64,000 nt of DNA from Sphingobacterium spiritivorum (GCF_016725325.1 NZ_CP068083.1:2232001-2296000); one strand, 5' to 3'. Shown: positions 28,295 through 38,636, counted from the first letter of the stretch. Made by a program: numbers and translations. Notes: generated by a model from the sequence alone, not told the origin.

Positions 28295-30456
28295 ATGAGA
28301 AATCTATATAGTTTACTATTCTTGATCGTTGGTTTGACCCATAATATTGAAGCACAGCAAACTTCCGTATACCAGCCAAAGGTTCAGCTGGCAAAACTGG
28401 GACAGACCATTTACGAAGGAGTTTTTACTGGAAACGGTTTGCTCGGAACGATGACATATCTTATAAAGGATAGTGTCGTACGGATCGATCTGGGGCGAAC
28501 GGATGTGTATGATCACCGGAAGGATAAAGACAATCTGCTGATCCATAAAGCCCGTCTCCCTGTTGGTCATCTGGAATTGCTGCTGGAAGATGCCCGCATC
28601 ACAGCGAGTCAGGGAGAGATCAACCTTACTAATGCGGATGCAGCAGCTGTGATAAGCACCAGTAAGGGAAATCTTCGGATTAAATCGCTGACATTGTCTC
28701 AGCAAAATATAATCATCATTGAAGTGGATGATAAGGACTTTACAGGTAAATACAAACTATTCTGGAAAGGAGAGCTAGCAATCAGTCCACGAACTTTTTT
28801 TGTAAAAGGTACAGCCGAAGAATATGATCTTAATCCCGCAGGAAAAGAAACAATACAGGGAGATTTAACGGTCTACAATCAGCCATTACTAGCAGGAGGA
28901 GGCTATGCCGTAGTTTATAAAACGAAGCAGATACCAAATGGTAAATATATTGTAGCAAGTATCGGGTATAGCCAATCTTCTGACACCTATATAAAAGAAG
29001 CAATACAACTTGTTGAAGGATGGAACCCTAAAAATCAAAAGGCGATACAAATGCATCGGCAATGGTGGCAAAACTATTTTGCACAATCCCGTTTACAGAT
29101 TCCGGATGCCGAGATGCAGCAATTCTACCAGATGCAGTTGTATAAATTAGCGTGTGCTACCCGTAGTGATAAACCGGCGATTGATCTGCAAGGACCATGG
29201 ACAGCTCCTACTCCGTGGCCGGCCTATTGGCACAATCTAAATATTCAATTGACTTATTCGCCTGTATATACAGCCAATCATCTGGATATTTCAGAATCCT
29301 TGCTCGGTATGATCAATAAAAATGTAGCGAATCTGTCAAAGAATGTGCCTTTGCCTTATAGAAGTGATGCTGCAGCTATCGGAAGATCATCCTCACCCGA
29401 TATGTTAAGCCCGGTTCCGTTAAGATTAGAGGACAAAACAGATATTCCGGCAATAGCACAGGCCGAGCTTGGTAACCTGACCTGGATGCTGTATTATTAT
29501 TACCAGCATTACAGGTACAGTATGGATACCAAAACAGGAAATACCCTGTTTCCGATTCTTAAGCGTTCTGTCAATTATTATTTACACCTTTTAGAGAAAA
29601 ATGAAGACGGGAAATATCACATAGGAGTGAAAACTATTCTCCGGAATATCCTAACGGGTATGGATATGATACCAATTATGATCTGGCTATTTTGCGTTGG
29701 GGGCTGCATGCATTGATTTTAATGGATAATGATCTGCATATGCAAGATCCGCTTCTTGCAAAATGGAAAGATGTGGCTTCAAATTTAATTGATTTTCAAA
29801 AAGATCAACATGGATTTAGGATAGCCAGAGATATACCTTATGCGACTTCCCACAGACACTATTCACATCTGATGATGATCTATCCGTTTTATGAGATCAA
29901 TTGGGATCAACAGGAAAACAGATCTCTGATCCAGAATTCTATTGATCACTGGCAAAGTATGAATACGGCATTACAGGGATATTCCTATACCGGATTAGCT
30001 TCTATGAAAGCCATGATGGGAGATGGTGATGCCGCCAGAAATGCAGTAAGAACACTGTTGAAAAAATATGTCAAAGCCAATACATTGTATGCAGAGACGG
30101 GGCCTGTTATCGAAACTCCGTTATCAGCCATGGCCAGCATACAGGAAATGTGTGTCCAGTACTGGAACGGGCAGGTGAGAGTATTTCCGGCGATACCAGA
30201 TGACTGGCAAGATGTTTCCTTCGAAAATTTCCGGACGGATGGTGCATTTCTTTTATCTGCTGTGCGGAAACAGGGCGAGAATAAGACGCTTACTATCCGT
30301 AGTGAAAAGGGAGGGAAAATACAGGTCAGACCTAATCTTTCCGGCAAAATAAGCTGGAAGAAAAAAGGTAAGGTGAATCTGATTCAAGAATCTGATGCCG
30401 TCTATGAATTTGAAATGGAGGCACAGGCAGAGGTACAATTGCTCGCAGACGAATAG
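28295..30456 (+). pseudogene. GH95-like glycoside hydrolase interrupted by a frameshift
   Basis: Two overlapping frames (28295-29716 and 29692-30456) together make one family-95-like protein of about 720 residues with a signal peptide (1-20). The first frame stays homologous through HIGV near residue 445. Reading on from the AAAA run at 29630-29633 in the other frame gives NYSPEYPNGYGYDTNYDLAILRW without a break, as expected if one A was lost from AAAAA. N314 and N316 in YWHNLNIQLTYSP match the paired catalytic Asn of GH95, and HRHYSHLMMIYP is the C-terminal family motif. GH95 enzymes remove alpha-L-fucose or alpha-L-galactose. The break is either a real mutation or a sequence error. Confidence 0.85.
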
Positions 30457-30643
30457 CTAGTTTGCTTTAAGACATCATATTTATCCCTTACTACAATCTT
30501 TATTTCACGATAACGATTTCGTAATAATGTATAGCCAGTTCATAAAATATCAGATATATTTATCGGGAAAAATCAAAATAAACCTGTTATCAACATCTGT
30601 TTGTTAACACCGATACATAAATTTTAAACTGAAATTTTTAAAC

Positions 30644-31888
30644 ATGAATGTTAAGTCACAAGCCCTTGCTTTAGTTTTTCTCTCTCTTACTGTAATATCG
30701 CCTTCTTTTGGTCAGAAGAAATCTGCCCTCCGGTTGAGCTCTTCATTTATCGAGCAGAACCTTAAAGATGCAGCTAAGCAGATTAAAGTACTGGCAAACC
30801 AGACCCCGGAAGATAAATTTCCAAAGACCTTTGAAAACGGAAAGGAAGTGTTTTCAGGATCAAGCTGGTGGTGTTCCGGCTTCTACCCGGGTACGTTACT
30901 TTATTTATATGAAGGAACAGGTGATAAGTCATTATTGAATTACGCTGAAGAAAAGCTGAAATTTCTTGAAAAGGAGAAGAATAATAAGGGTACGCATGAC
31001 CTTGGATTTATGCTGTATTGCAGTTTTGGAAATGCATTACGCCTTACCGGCGACTCCAGCAATTATAAAGAGGTGTTGGTTACCGGAGCGAATTCGCTTT
31101 CTTCACGTTATAATCCCACGACTAAGACTATCCGCTCATGGGATCACAAACCCTGGCATTATCCTGTGATCATTGATAATATGATGAATCTGGAATTCCT
31201 GACTCAGGCTTCCAGAATTACTGGAGATCCCCAATATTATAATATAGCAGTTACACATGCCAATACTACGTTAAAAAATCACTTTAGAAAAGATTACAGC
31301 TCTTACCATGTGATTGATTATGATAAGGAAACCGGAAAGGTGATCGCTAAGAAAACCCATCAGGGTGCCTTTGATGAATCAGCATGGTCAAGAGGGCAGG
31401 GCTGGGCACTGTACGGTTATACCATGATGTACCGTGAAACAAAAGATAAAAAGTATCTCAATCAGGCACGAAATGTCGCGAATTATATATTGACAAATCC
31501 CAATCTTCCAGCAGACCTGATACCTTATTGGGACTTTGATAAAGATAAGATACCTGCAGACAGCAAGATGTATAAGAATAAAGATCTGCGTGATGTGTCT
31601 GCTGCGGCGCTGTATACTTCAGCATTGTTAGAGCTTGCACAGTATACAAAGGGTAAAGAATCTGCAGAATATATGGAGAAAGCAGAGAAAATCCTTGAAA
31701 ATCTCTCGACTGCTCCTTATAAATCAGCATACGGAGAGACTGGAGGGTATATCTTGCAACATAGTGTAGGCGCTATTCCGCTTAATTCTGAAGTAGATGT
31801 GCCATTGACATATGCTGACTATTATTATGTGGAGGCATTAGTGAGATATCAGCGCTTGTTAAAAGGTGAATCTATTATTAAGGAATAA
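30644..31888 (+). CDS. GH88 unsaturated glucuronyl hydrolase, copy 2
   Basis: A 414-residue exported GH88 enzyme, with signal peptide 1-23 (SPSFGQ). D119 in THDLGFMLYCSFGNA and D178 in IIDNMMNLEFL are the likely catalytic pair. It shares most positions with copy 1, including the C-terminal NGGYILKHSVG/TGGYILQHSVG region and the ending RYxRLLKGxxxIKE, so the two arose by duplication. Differences cluster in the N-terminal third (the loop after residue 50 and the IPTTYKDGK/FPKTFENGK region), which could change subsite preference. It is the last gene of the locus. Confidence 0.92.
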   Translation: MNVKSQALALVFLSLTVISPSFGQKKSALRLSSSFIEQNLKDAAKQIKVLANQTPEDKFPKTFENGKEVFSGSSWWCSGFYPGTLLYLYEGTGDKSLLNYAEEKLKFLEKEKNNKGTHDLGFMLYCSFGNALRLTGDSSNYKEVLVTGANSLSSRYNPTTKTIRSWDHKPWHYPVIIDNMMNLEFLTQASRITGDPQYYNIAVTHANTTLKNHFRKDYSSYHVIDYDKETGKVIAKKTHQGAFDESAWSRGQGWALYGYTMMYRETKDKKYLNQARNVANYILTNPNLPADLIPYWDFDKDKIPADSKMYKNKDLRDVSAAALYTSALLELAQYTKGKESAEYMEKAEKILENLSTAPYKSAYGETGGYILQHSVGAIPLNSEVDVPLTYADYYYVEALVRYQRLLKGESIIKE

Positions 31889-31910
31889 GCGATATTTCTC
31901 TTTGAATAGG

Positions 31911-31951
31911 ATAGCGGAAATTTTGGAGACAAAGTTTCCGCTATTTTTTTA
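31911..31951 (+). terminator. Intrinsic terminator at the end of the polysaccharide locus
   Basis: A 10-base-pair stem (ATAGCGGAAA and complement, 31911-31920 with 31935-31944) followed by a run of seven T. It separates the polysaccharide locus from the ribosomal cluster promoter. Confidence 0.9.
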
Positions 31952-31998
31952 TTGGGGGTGTGGGAAAAGGGAAATAAAAAAAATAATTCACTAATTAT

Positions 31999-32028
31999 TT
32001 GATAGTTAAAGAAATGTTTGTACTTTTG
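31999..32028 (+). promoter_or_regulatory. Promoter of the ribosomal protein cluster (rplC)
   Basis: TTG at 31999-32001, 19 bases, TACTTTTG at 32021-32028: a full consensus match. The predicted transcript begins with a small inverted repeat (ATCCC at 32031-32035 with GGGAT at 32043-32047), and a second one (CGAAGC/GCTTCG, 32061-32078) follows before the rplC ATG at 32106. Confidence 0.9.
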
Positions 32029-32105
32029 CAATCCCTTTAATGGGGATAGTATGTCTTGAGCGAAGCCCTACTGCTTCGAAGGACTTTAATTAATTAATTT
32101 ATAAC

Positions 32106-32723
32106 ATGTCAGGAATTATTGGTAAAAAAGTAGGAATGACCAGCCTGTACAATGAAGAAGGAAAGAATATTCCTTGTACAGTAATTGAGGCTGGACCGTG
32201 CGTGGTTACGCAGATACGTACGGAAGACAAAGATGGCTATTCCGCTGTTCAATTAGGCTTCGGTGAAGCTAAAGAAAAGAACACGACAGCATCTTTAAAA
32301 GGGCATTTTGCAAAAGCAAACACAACGCCTAAGCGTAAGTTGGTAGAATTTAAAACTTTCCCAGACGAAAAACAACTTGGTGATGTAGTTGACGTTACTA
32401 TTTTTGAAGAAGGCGAGTACGTAGATGTAGTCGGTACTTCAAAAGGTAAAGGTTTCCAAGGTGTTATGAAGCGTCACGGATTTGGTGGTGTAGGAGGTGC
32501 GACTCACGGTCAGCACAACAGACTACGTGCTCCAGGTTCATTAGGTGCTTCATCTTGGCCTTCACGCGTATTCAAAGGTATGCGCATGGCAGGTCGTACA
32601 GGTGGTGATCGTGTAAAGGTTCAAAACTTACAAGTGTTGAAAGTTTATGCTGAGCAAAACCTAATCGTTGTTAGTGGTTCCATTCCAGGAGCTAAAGGTT
32701 CTTATGTAATCGTAGACAAATAG
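32106..32723 (+). CDS. rplC: 50S ribosomal protein L3
   Basis: Binds 23S rRNA near its 3' end and helps form the peptidyl transferase centre. The 205 residues start [19 protein letters not shown] and include [19 protein letters not shown], the loop that reaches the active site. It is the first gene of the cluster; rpsJ, the usual preceding gene in the S10 operon, is absent. rplD follows after 4 bases. Confidence 0.97.
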   Translation: MSGIIGKKVGMTSLYNEEGKNIPCTVIEAGPCVVTQIRTEDKDGYSAVQLGFGEAKEKNTTASLKGHFAKANTTPKRKLVEFKTFPDEKQLGDVVDVTIFEEGEYVDVVGTSKGKGFQGVMKRHGFGGVGGATHGQHNRLRAPGSLGASSWPSRVFKGMRMAGRTGGDRVKVQNLQVLKVYAEQNLIVVSGSIPGAKGSYVIVDK

Positions 32724-32727
32724 GAAG

Positions 32728-33357
32728 ATGGAAGTTAAAGTTTTAAATTTATCAGGTAAAGAAACAGGTGCCAAGGTGCAACTTCCTGAGTCGGTATTTG
32801 GGTTAGAGCCTAACGATCATGCGATTTATTTAGATGTTAAACAGTATTTGGCTAATCAACGTCAAGGTACCCACAAATCTAAACAACGTAACGAAATCGC
32901 GGGTTCTACTCGTAAATTACACAAACAAAAAGGTACAGGTGGTGCCCGTGCGGGTAGCATCAAATCTCCATTGTTTAATGGTGGTGGTCGTGTATTCGGT
33001 CCTCAACCTCGTGACTACAGTTTCAAATTGAACAAAAAATTGAAACAATTAGCACGTAAATCTGCATTAAGCTACAAAGCAAAAGAAAACAATATCGTTG
33101 TTTTGGACGCAGTTAGTTTTGATACCATCAAAACAAAAAACTACGTTAGTTTGGTAGCTGCATTAAATGTTGCAGACGAAAAAACTTTGTTGGTATTGCC
33201 AGCATATGACAATAATGTTTATTTATCAAGCAGAAACTTGAAAAAAGCAAAAGTAGTATCAGCAGATCAGTTGAATACATATGATGTATTGAACGCTACT
33301 AAATTGTTATTGACAACAGATTCTGTTAAAACTTTGGAGGAGGCATTCGCTAAGTAA
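32728..33357 (+). CDS. rplD: 50S ribosomal protein L4
   Basis: Lines the peptide exit tunnel. The 209-residue sequence contains the extended loop [39 protein letters not shown] (interrupted here only by description) and a globular C-terminal domain. In E. coli L4 represses its own operon; no equivalent leader structure is evident here, so that control is not claimed. rplW starts one base after its stop codon. Confidence 0.97.
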   Translation: MEVKVLNLSGKETGAKVQLPESVFGLEPNDHAIYLDVKQYLANQRQGTHKSKQRNEIAGSTRKLHKQKGTGGARAGSIKSPLFNGGGRVFGPQPRDYSFKLNKKLKQLARKSALSYKAKENNIVVLDAVSFDTIKTKNYVSLVAALNVADEKTLLVLPAYDNNVYLSSRNLKKAKVVSADQLNTYDVLNATKLLLTTDSVKTLEEAFAK

Positions 33358-33358
33358 T

Positions 33359-33649
33359 ATGGAAATTATCAAAAAACCTATCTTAACTGAGAAAGCTTCA
33401 ACTCTAACGGAAAAATTCAACCGTTATGCTTTCAAAGTGGATCACAGAGCAAACAAAATCCAAATTAAAACGGCTGTAGAAGCTATGTTCGGCGTAACAG
33501 TTGTTGCGGTTAACACTGCAGTAGTTGCTGGAAAAGCAAAAAGTCGTTACACAAAAGCAGGTTTTGTTTCAGGCAGAAGCCCTAAGTATAAAAAGGCCAT
33601 CGTTACAGTTAAAGATGGTGAAACTATTGACTTTTACAGTACTATATAA
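33359..33649 (+). CDS. rplW: 50S ribosomal protein L23
   Basis: A 96-residue protein at the tunnel exit, the docking site for trigger factor and signal recognition particle. Family segments are IIKKPILTEKAS at the start and the RAFKVD-like RYAFKVDHRANKIQIKTAVEAMFGV. Tightly packed between rplD (1 base) and rplB (6 bases). Confidence 0.96.
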   Translation: MEIIKKPILTEKASTLTEKFNRYAFKVDHRANKIQIKTAVEAMFGVTVVAVNTAVVAGKAKSRYTKAGFVSGRSPKYKKAIVTVKDGETIDFYSTI

Positions 33650-33655
33650 TTAGAA

Positions 33656-34480
33656 ATGGCAGTTAAAAGATTCAAACCGGTTACCCCAGGTACGCGCTTC
33701 AGAGTAGGCGCAGATTATTCTGATGTAACTACAAACGTTCCTGAAAAATCGTTAGTAGTAAAAATCAAGAAATCAGGCGGTCGTAATAACTCCGGTAAAA
33801 TGACTATGCGTTATCTCGGTGGGGGACATAAAAAATCATACCGATTAATAGATTTCAAACGCGATAAAAAAGATATCCCCGCAACAGTAGCTACAATCGA
33901 GTACGATCCAAATCGTACTGCACGTATTGCATTATTACATTATGCAGACGGTGAAAAACGTTACATCATTGCTCCGGCTGGATTAACAGTTGGTCAGACA
34001 GTGGTTGCAGGTGAATCAGTAGCCCCAGAAATTGGTAACACTTTACCATTAGCAAAGATTCCTTTGGGTTCTATCATCCACAACATCGAATTGAACCCTG
34101 GTCAAGGTGGTTCAATCGCTCGTAGTGCTGGTACATATGCTCAGTTATCTGCTCGTGATGGTAAATATGCTATCATCAAATTGCCTTCGGGTGAGACACG
34201 TATGATCTTATTGACATGTGTTGCTACCATTGGTTCAGTATCGAACCAGGAGAAATTTAACCAGGTATTGGGTAAAGCAGGTAGAAAACGTTGGTTAGGT
34301 CGTCGTCCTCGCGTTCGTGGTGTGGCTATGAACCCGGTAGATCACCCTATGGGTGGTGGTGAGGGCCGTACTTCAGGAGGTCACCCTCGTTCACGTAATG
34401 GCGTATTAGCTAAAGGCTTCAAAACACGCTACAAGAAGAAAACATCGAATCGTTACATCATTGAGAGAAGGAAAAAATAA
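33656..34480 (+). CDS. rplB: 50S ribosomal protein L2
   Basis: Required for subunit joining and peptidyl transfer. The 274 residues include the C-terminal signature [19 protein letters not shown], with the conserved histidine reaching toward the active site. Its stop overlaps the rpsS start by one base (TAATG), indicating translational coupling. Confidence 0.98.
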   Translation: MAVKRFKPVTPGTRFRVGADYSDVTTNVPEKSLVVKIKKSGGRNNSGKMTMRYLGGGHKKSYRLIDFKRDKKDIPATVATIEYDPNRTARIALLHYADGEKRYIIAPAGLTVGQTVVAGESVAPEIGNTLPLAKIPLGSIIHNIELNPGQGGSIARSAGTYAQLSARDGKYAIIKLPSGETRMILLTCVATIGSVSNQEKFNQVLGKAGRKRWLGRRPRVRGVAMNPVDHPMGGGEGRTSGGHPRSRNGVLAKGFKTRYKKKTSNRYIIERRKK

Positions 34481-34746
34481 TGGCTCGTTCAATTAAAAAA
34501 GGTCCTTATATCGATCACAACTTAGAAAGAAAAGTTCTTTCTATGAATGAAACTAACAAAAAGTCAGTTATCAAAACATGGTCTCGTAGATCAATGATTT
34601 CACCTGATTTTGTTGGCCATACCTTCGCAGTGCACAACGGGAATAAATTTATCCCTGTTTATGTAACAGAGAATATGGTTGGTCACAAACTTGGTGAATT
34701 TGCGCCTACGCGTACATTCAGAGGTCACGCAGAAAAGAAAAAATAA
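34480..34746 (+). CDS. rpsS: 30S ribosomal protein S19
   Basis: An 88-residue protein of the small-subunit head that contacts S13 and t[22 protein letters not shown] and the C-terminal signature around [22 protein letters not shown] are standard. Overlaps the rplB stop by one base. Confidence 0.97.
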   Translation: MARSIKKGPYIDHNLERKVLSMNETNKKSVIKTWSRRSMISPDFVGHTFAVHNGNKFIPVYVTENMVGHKLGEFAPTRTFRGHAEKKK

Positions 34747-34752
34747 TAGGTA

Positions 34753-35184
34753 ATGGAAGCAACAAGAAAACTTAAAAAGTCTGTTTTAATTAAACAGCGC
34801 AAAGAGCAGGAAAAAGCTCAAATAGGAGGAGCTTCTACTGCCAAATTATTAAACTGCCCTACTTCTCCGCGCAAAATGCGTTTAGTAGTGGACTTAATCC
34901 GTGGCGAAAAAGTAGAAAACGCTTTATATATTCTTAAGCACTCTAGCAAAGAAGCTGCAAGCCGTGTAGAAAAATTATTACTATCGGCAATCAAAAACTG
35001 GGAGGCTCACAATGAAGGCCAGTCAGTAGAAGATAGCGCTCTTTTTGTAAAAGAAGTGTCTGTAGGCGGAGGTCGCCAATTGAAAAGATTGAGACCTGCA
35101 CCTCAAGGCCGTGGTTACAGAATTCGTAAACGCTCTAACCATGTAACTTTGGTAGTAGATAGTTTAAATAACGTAAACAACTAA
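34753..35184 (+). CDS. rplV: 50S ribosomal protein L22
   Basis: Lines the exit tunnel opposite L4. The 143 residues include a charged N-terminal extension of about 30 residues ([17 protein letters not shown]) before the conserved core [17 protein letters not shown]; the tunnel-tip hairpin is within [24 protein letters not shown]. Compared with E. coli (110 residues) the extra length is mainly this N-terminal extension. Confidence 0.97.
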   Translation: MEATRKLKKSVLIKQRKEQEKAQIGGASTAKLLNCPTSPRKMRLVVDLIRGEKVENALYILKHSSKEAASRVEKLLLSAIKNWEAHNEGQSVEDSALFVKEVSVGGGRQLKRLRPAPQGRGYRIRKRSNHVTLVVDSLNNVNN

Positions 35185-35195
35185 TATTTAGAAGA

Positions 35196-36002
35196 ATGGG
35201 ACAAAAAGCAAATCCAATAGGTAGCAGATTAGGAATCATCAAAGGATGGGATTCTAATTGGTTCGGAGGCAACAACTATTCCGATAAATTGGTTGAGGAC
35301 GAAAAAATCAGAAAATATCTTTCTGTTCGTATCGCAAAAGGTGGAGTAGCAAAAGTTGTTATTGAAAGAACTTTAAAACGCATCACTGTAACTGTACATA
35401 CAGCACGCCCAGGTATCGTTATCGGTAAAGGCGGTCAGGAAGTTGACAAGATCAAAGAAGAGTTGAAGAAACTGACTAAAAAGGATGTTCAAATCAATAT
35501 TTTCGAGATCAAACGTCCTGAGTTAGATGCTAAATTAGTAGCTGAAGGTGTAGCTAAGCAATTAGAAGCACGTATTTCATTCCGTCGTGCAATGAAAACA
35601 GCTATCGCATCTACAATGCGTATGGGTGCTGAAGGTATCAAAGTAATGTGTTCTGGTCGTCTTGGTGGTGCTGAAATGGCACGTACTGAGCAGTACAAAG
35701 AAGGAAGAACTCCTCTTCACACATTGCGTGCTGATATCGATTATGCATTAGCAGAAGCATTGACTACTTACGGTAAAATCGGTGTTAAGGTGTGGATCTG
35801 TAAAGGTGAAGTATACGGTAAACGTGACTTGTCTCCTAACATTGGTCAGACATCTAACGTAAAAACACGTGGTGGAAACGAAGGTGGTGAACGTCGCGAC
35901 CGTGATAACAACAACCGTAAAGGTGGTCGTGGTGGAAACAACCGTGGTGGAAACAACAACCGTGGCGGTAACAACAACCGTGGTGGTGCAAATAGAGGTT
36001 AA
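35196..36002 (+). CDS. rpsC: 30S ribosomal protein S3 with Gly/Asn/Arg-rich tail
   Basis: Sits at the mRNA entry channel and contributes to mRNA unwinding. The KH domain motif is in [20 protein letters not shown], and the C-terminal domain with [11 protein letters not shown] ends near residue 220. The last 44 residues (225-268) are a low-complexity tail of RGG and NNRGGNN units, rich in Gly, Asn and Arg, absent from E. coli S3. The tail is encoded by GGTGGNAACAAC-type repeats and is probably disordered and RNA-binding (inference). Confidence 0.96.
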   Translation: MGQKANPIGSRLGIIKGWDSNWFGGNNYSDKLVEDEKIRKYLSVRIAKGGVAKVVIERTLKRITVTVHTARPGIVIGKGGQEVDKIKEELKKLTKKDVQINIFEIKRPELDAKLVAEGVAKQLEARISFRRAMKTAIASTMRMGAEGIKVMCSGRLGGAEMARTEQYKEGRTPLHTLRADIDYALAEALTTYGKIGVKVWICKGEVYGKRDLSPNIGQTSNVKTRGGNEGGERRDRDNNNRKGGRGGNNRGGNNNRGGNNNRGGANRG

Positions 36003-36028
36003 TTAAGTTTAATAGATTACAACAAATG

Positions 36029-36044
36029 TCCACCAGTTGGTGGA
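36029..36044 (+). repeat. Intercistronic hairpin between rpsC and rplP
   Basis: TCCACC and GGTGGA form a 6-base-pair stem around AGTT in the 59-base gap; no T run follows. Confidence 0.55.
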
Positions 36045-36061
36045 TTAAATAAAATACGAAC

Positions 36062-36484
36062 ATGTTACAGCCAAAAAGAACGAAGTTCAGAAAGATGCAG
36101 AAAGGCCGTATGAAAGGTAACGCTTCACGTGGAGCAGAGTTAGCTTTCGGGTCATTCGGTATCAAATCACTGGAGCCAGCATGGATCACCAGCCGCCAGA
36201 TTGAGGCAGCGCGTATTGCCGTAACACGTTACATGAAACGTGAAGGTCAAGTTTGGATCCGCATTTTTCCTGACAAACCTGTTACCAAAAAACCTGCAGA
36301 AGTGCGTATGGGTAAAGGTAAAGGTGCTCCAGAATACTGGGTAGCAGTAGTACGCCCAGGCCGTATGTTATTTGAAGCAGAAGGTGTGCCTTTGGAAGTT
36401 GCCAAAGAAGCTTTACGCCTAGCAGCTCAAAAACTACCGGTTCAAACTAAGTTTGTGATACGTAGAGATTACGTTGAAGCATAA
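36062..36484 (+). CDS. rplP: 50S ribosomal protein L16
   Basis: Helps position tRNA at the A site. The 140 residues begin [19 protein letters not shown] and include [23 protein letters not shown], the conserved loop. Follows rpsC after a 59-base gap containing a small hairpin. Confidence 0.97.
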   Translation: MLQPKRTKFRKMQKGRMKGNASRGAELAFGSFGIKSLEPAWITSRQIEAARIAVTRYMKREGQVWIRIFPDKPVTKKPAEVRMGKGKGAPEYWVAVVRPGRMLFEAEGVPLEVAKEALRLAAQKLPVQTKFVIRRDYVEA

Positions 36485-36510
36485 AAATAGTTGGTAATGT
36501 CAATAGTTTA

Positions 36511-36535
36511 GCCTTACGGCCGTTACCCGTAAGGC
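36511..36535 (+). repeat. Intercistronic hairpin between rplP and rpmC
   Basis: A perfect 9-base-pair stem (GCCTTACGG and complement) with a 7-base loop CCGTTAC. It lies in the 96-base gap; the following sequence is not T-rich, so read-through is expected. Confidence 0.7.
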
Positions 36536-36580
36536 ATCATATAAACAGAATTGATAACCCAGCATAACAACTGAAACAAA

Positions 36581-36799
36581 ATGAAAAATTCAGAAATTTT
36601 AGAATTATCAACAGAGGAATTAGCAGCTCGTCTTTCAGAAGAAAAAGCTGCCCTTAGCAAATTGAAATTTGCACATGCTGTTTCTGCAATTGAGAACCCT
36701 AACGTAATCAAAGCAGCCCGCAGAACAATCGCTCGTCTTAATACGGAGTTGAGTGCTCGTAAAGCTGCCGCTAAAAAAGAAACAGCCTCTGAGGCATAA
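36581..36799 (+). CDS. rpmC: 50S ribosomal protein L29
   Basis: A 72-residue mostly helical protein near the tunnel exit. MKNSEILELSTEELAARLSEEK and the C-terminal ARRTIARLNTELSARK fit the family. Starts 96 bases after rplP and is followed by rpsQ after 13 bases. Confidence 0.95.
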   Translation: MKNSEILELSTEELAARLSEEKAALSKLKFAHAVSAIENPNVIKAARRTIARLNTELSARKAAAKKETASEA

Positions 36800-36812
36800 A
36801 ATTTAAGTCGAA

Positions 36813-37067
36813 ATGGAAAGAAAATTAAGAAAAACAAGAATCGGCTTAGTAGTTAGCAATAAGATGGACAAGTCTATCGTAGTGACTGTAGAACGTAAAG
36901 TGAAACACCCTATCTACGGTAAGTTCGTTAAAAAAACTACTAAATTTAAGGCTCATGACGAAGAGAATACCTGCGGTATCGGCGATACGGTATTAATCAT
37001 GGAAACACGTCCATTGAGCAAAACTAAGAATTGGAGATTAGTAGAAATTTTAGAAAGAGCTAAATAA
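36813..37067 (+). CDS. rpsQ: 30S ribosomal protein S17
   Basis: An early-assembly 16S rRNA-binding protein of 84 residues with [31 protein letters not shown] and the signature [20 protein letters not shown]. Its last base overlaps the first base of rplN (TAATGG), so translation is coupled. Confidence 0.97.
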   Translation: MERKLRKTRIGLVVSNKMDKSIVVTVERKVKHPIYGKFVKKTTKFKAHDEENTCGIGDTVLIMETRPLSKTKNWRLVEILERAK

Positions 37068-37435
37068 TGGTACAACAGGAATCAAGACTAAATGTAGCGG
37101 ACAATAGCGGTGCTAAAGAAGTTTTAGTAATTCGTGTATTGGGCGGTACGCGTAAGCGTTATGCATCGATCGGTGATAAAATTGTTGTTACCGTGAAAAG
37201 CGCTTTACCTTCAGGAAACGTGAAAAAAGGTTCAGTTTCTAAAGCTGTAGTAGTTAGAACGAAAAAAGAAATTCGTCGTAAAGATGGTTCTTACATTCGT
37301 TTTGATGACAATGCTGCAGTATTGTTAAATAATAATGATGAGCCACGTGGAACACGTATCTTTGGCCCGGTTGCCAGAGAATTACGTGAGAAGCAGTTCA
37401 TGAAAATTGTATCACTAGCACCGGAGGTTTTATAA
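37067..37435 (+). CDS. rplN: 50S ribosomal protein L14
   Basis: A 122-residue intersubunit bridge protein. [27 protein letters not shown] is the typical N-terminus, with [29 protein letters not shown] at the end. Overlaps rpsQ by one base and precedes rplX by 2 bases. Confidence 0.98.
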   Translation: MVQQESRLNVADNSGAKEVLVIRVLGGTRKRYASIGDKIVVTVKSALPSGNVKKGSVSKAVVVRTKKEIRRKDGSYIRFDDNAAVLLNNNDEPRGTRIFGPVARELREKQFMKIVSLAPEVL

Positions 37436-37437
37436 TT

Positions 37438-37779
37438 ATGGCACAGAAAACAAAAACAACTCACAAAATCAAGATTAAAAAAGGTGATTTAGTGAAAGTT
37501 ATCGCTGGTAACTCTAAAGGTGTTCAAGGAAAAGTATTACAAATTTTGGTGGATGCTAACAGAGCTGTAGTAGAAGGCGCTAACATCGTTAAAAAACACA
37601 CTAAACCAAGTGCGGCTAACCCTAATGGTGGTATCATCGAGAAAGAAGCAGGTATTCATATCTCTAACTTAGCGTTGATCGATCCTAAAACCGGAGCACC
37701 TACACGTGTAGGCCGTAAGGTTAATGAAGATGGAAAAATTGTTCGTGTAGCAAAAAAATCAGGGGAGGAAATTAAATAA
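37438..37779 (+). CDS. rplX: 50S ribosomal protein L24
   Basis: An assembly initiator protein of 113 residues with a KOW motif ([23 protein letters not shown]) and the [30 protein letters not shown] region. Its stop overlaps the rplE start by one base. Confidence 0.97.
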   Translation: MAQKTKTTHKIKIKKGDLVKVIAGNSKGVQGKVLQILVDANRAVVEGANIVKKHTKPSAANPNGGIIEKEAGIHISNLALIDPKTGAPTRVGRKVNEDGKIVRVAKKSGEEIK

Positions 37780-38348
37780 TGACTTACGTACCAAGATTAA
37801 AAGTGAAATATGCGGATGAGATCCGTACTGCACTTAAAGAAAAATTTCAGTATAAAAGCGTTATGCAAGTTCCTAAACTTGAAAAAATCGTTATCTCACA
37901 AGGTATCGGTGGCGCTACTGCTGACAAAAAGTTAATTGATAATGCTATCGCTGAGTTAACCCTTATTTCAGGTCAACAGGCAGTTGCAACTAAATCGAAG
38001 AAAGATATCTCAAACTTCAAATTGCGTAAAGGTATGCCTATCGGCGCACGTGTTACTTTACGTGACAACAACATGTTTGAGTTCTTAGATCGTTTGATCG
38101 CTGTATCTCTTCCTCGTATCCGTGACTTCCGTGGTATCAATGATAAAGGTTTCGACGGTAGAGGTAACTACAACTTAGGTATCACTGAACAAATCATCTT
38201 CCCTGAGATCAATATTGATAGAATCAATAAAATCCAAGGTATGGATATCACATTTGTGACTAGTGCAAATACTGATGTTGAAGCTCTTGAATTGCTTAAA
38301 CAATTCGGTTTACCATTCAAAAATCAAAATACGAACAACAATGGCTAA
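37779..38348 (+). CDS. rplE: 50S ribosomal protein L5
   Basis: Binds 5S rRNA in the central protuberance. The 189 residues include [46 protein letters not shown], and GLPFKNQN at the C-terminus. The 3' end overlaps rpsN by 8 bases. Confidence 0.97.
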   Translation: MTYVPRLKVKYADEIRTALKEKFQYKSVMQVPKLEKIVISQGIGGATADKKLIDNAIAELTLISGQQAVATKSKKDISNFKLRKGMPIGARVTLRDNNMFEFLDRLIAVSLPRIRDFRGINDKGFDGRGNYNLGITEQIIFPEINIDRINKIQGMDITFVTSANTDVEALELLKQFGLPFKNQNTNNNG

Positions 38349-38610
38349 AGAAGGATTAAAAGCACGCGAAGTAAAACGTGCAAAATTGGTAGCAAAATAT
38401 GCTGATAAACGCGCTGCCCTTAAAGCAGCCGGAGATTACGAAGCATTAGATAAATTGCCAAAGAATGCTTCTCCGGTACGTTTACACAACCGTTGTAAAC
38501 TAACTGGACGTCCTAAAGGATATATGCGTCAATTCGGTATCTCTCGTGTAACTTTCCGTGAGATGGCGTTAGACGGAAAAATCCCGGGGGTAAAAAAAGC
38601 TTCTTGGTAA
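38341..38610 (+). CDS. rpsN: 30S ribosomal protein S14, zinc-free form
   Basis: An 89-residue head protein. The frame is open upstream to 38263 but the start [16 protein letters not shown] at 38341 is the family N-terminus. The C-terminal half [31 protein letters not shown] is conserved. It is the longer form, without the two CxxC zinc-binding pairs of the short form. Confidence 0.96.
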   Translation: MAKEGLKAREVKRAKLVAKYADKRAALKAAGDYEALDKLPKNASPVRLHNRCKLTGRPKGYMRQFGISRVTFREMALDGKIPGVKKASW

Positions 38611-38632
38611 TCAAAAAAAATATTTACTTTTG
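38604..38632 (+). promoter_or_regulatory. Internal promoter upstream of rpsH
   Basis: TTG (38604-38606, within the end of rpsN), 18 bases, TACTTTTG (38625-38632). A full match to the Bacteroidota consensus inside the ribosomal cluster, positioned to transcribe rpsH and the following genes. Confidence 0.8.
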
Positions 38633-38636
38633 CCCC

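Noticed and set aside
16264..31888. The polysaccharide locus as a mobile element
   Set aside because: No integrase, transposase, tRNA border or flanking repeat is visible; base and codon use look like the neighbouring genes.
35868..36002. The rpsC repeat tail as a CRISPR-like or minisatellite array
   Set aside because: The units are short, in frame and encode a Gly/Asn/Arg tail; there are no spacers of constant length.
36523..36837. A 104-codon minus-strand open frame over rpmC
   Set aside because: It overlaps rpmC and the rplP-rpmC hairpin and shows composition typical of a complement of a Lys/Glu-rich gene.
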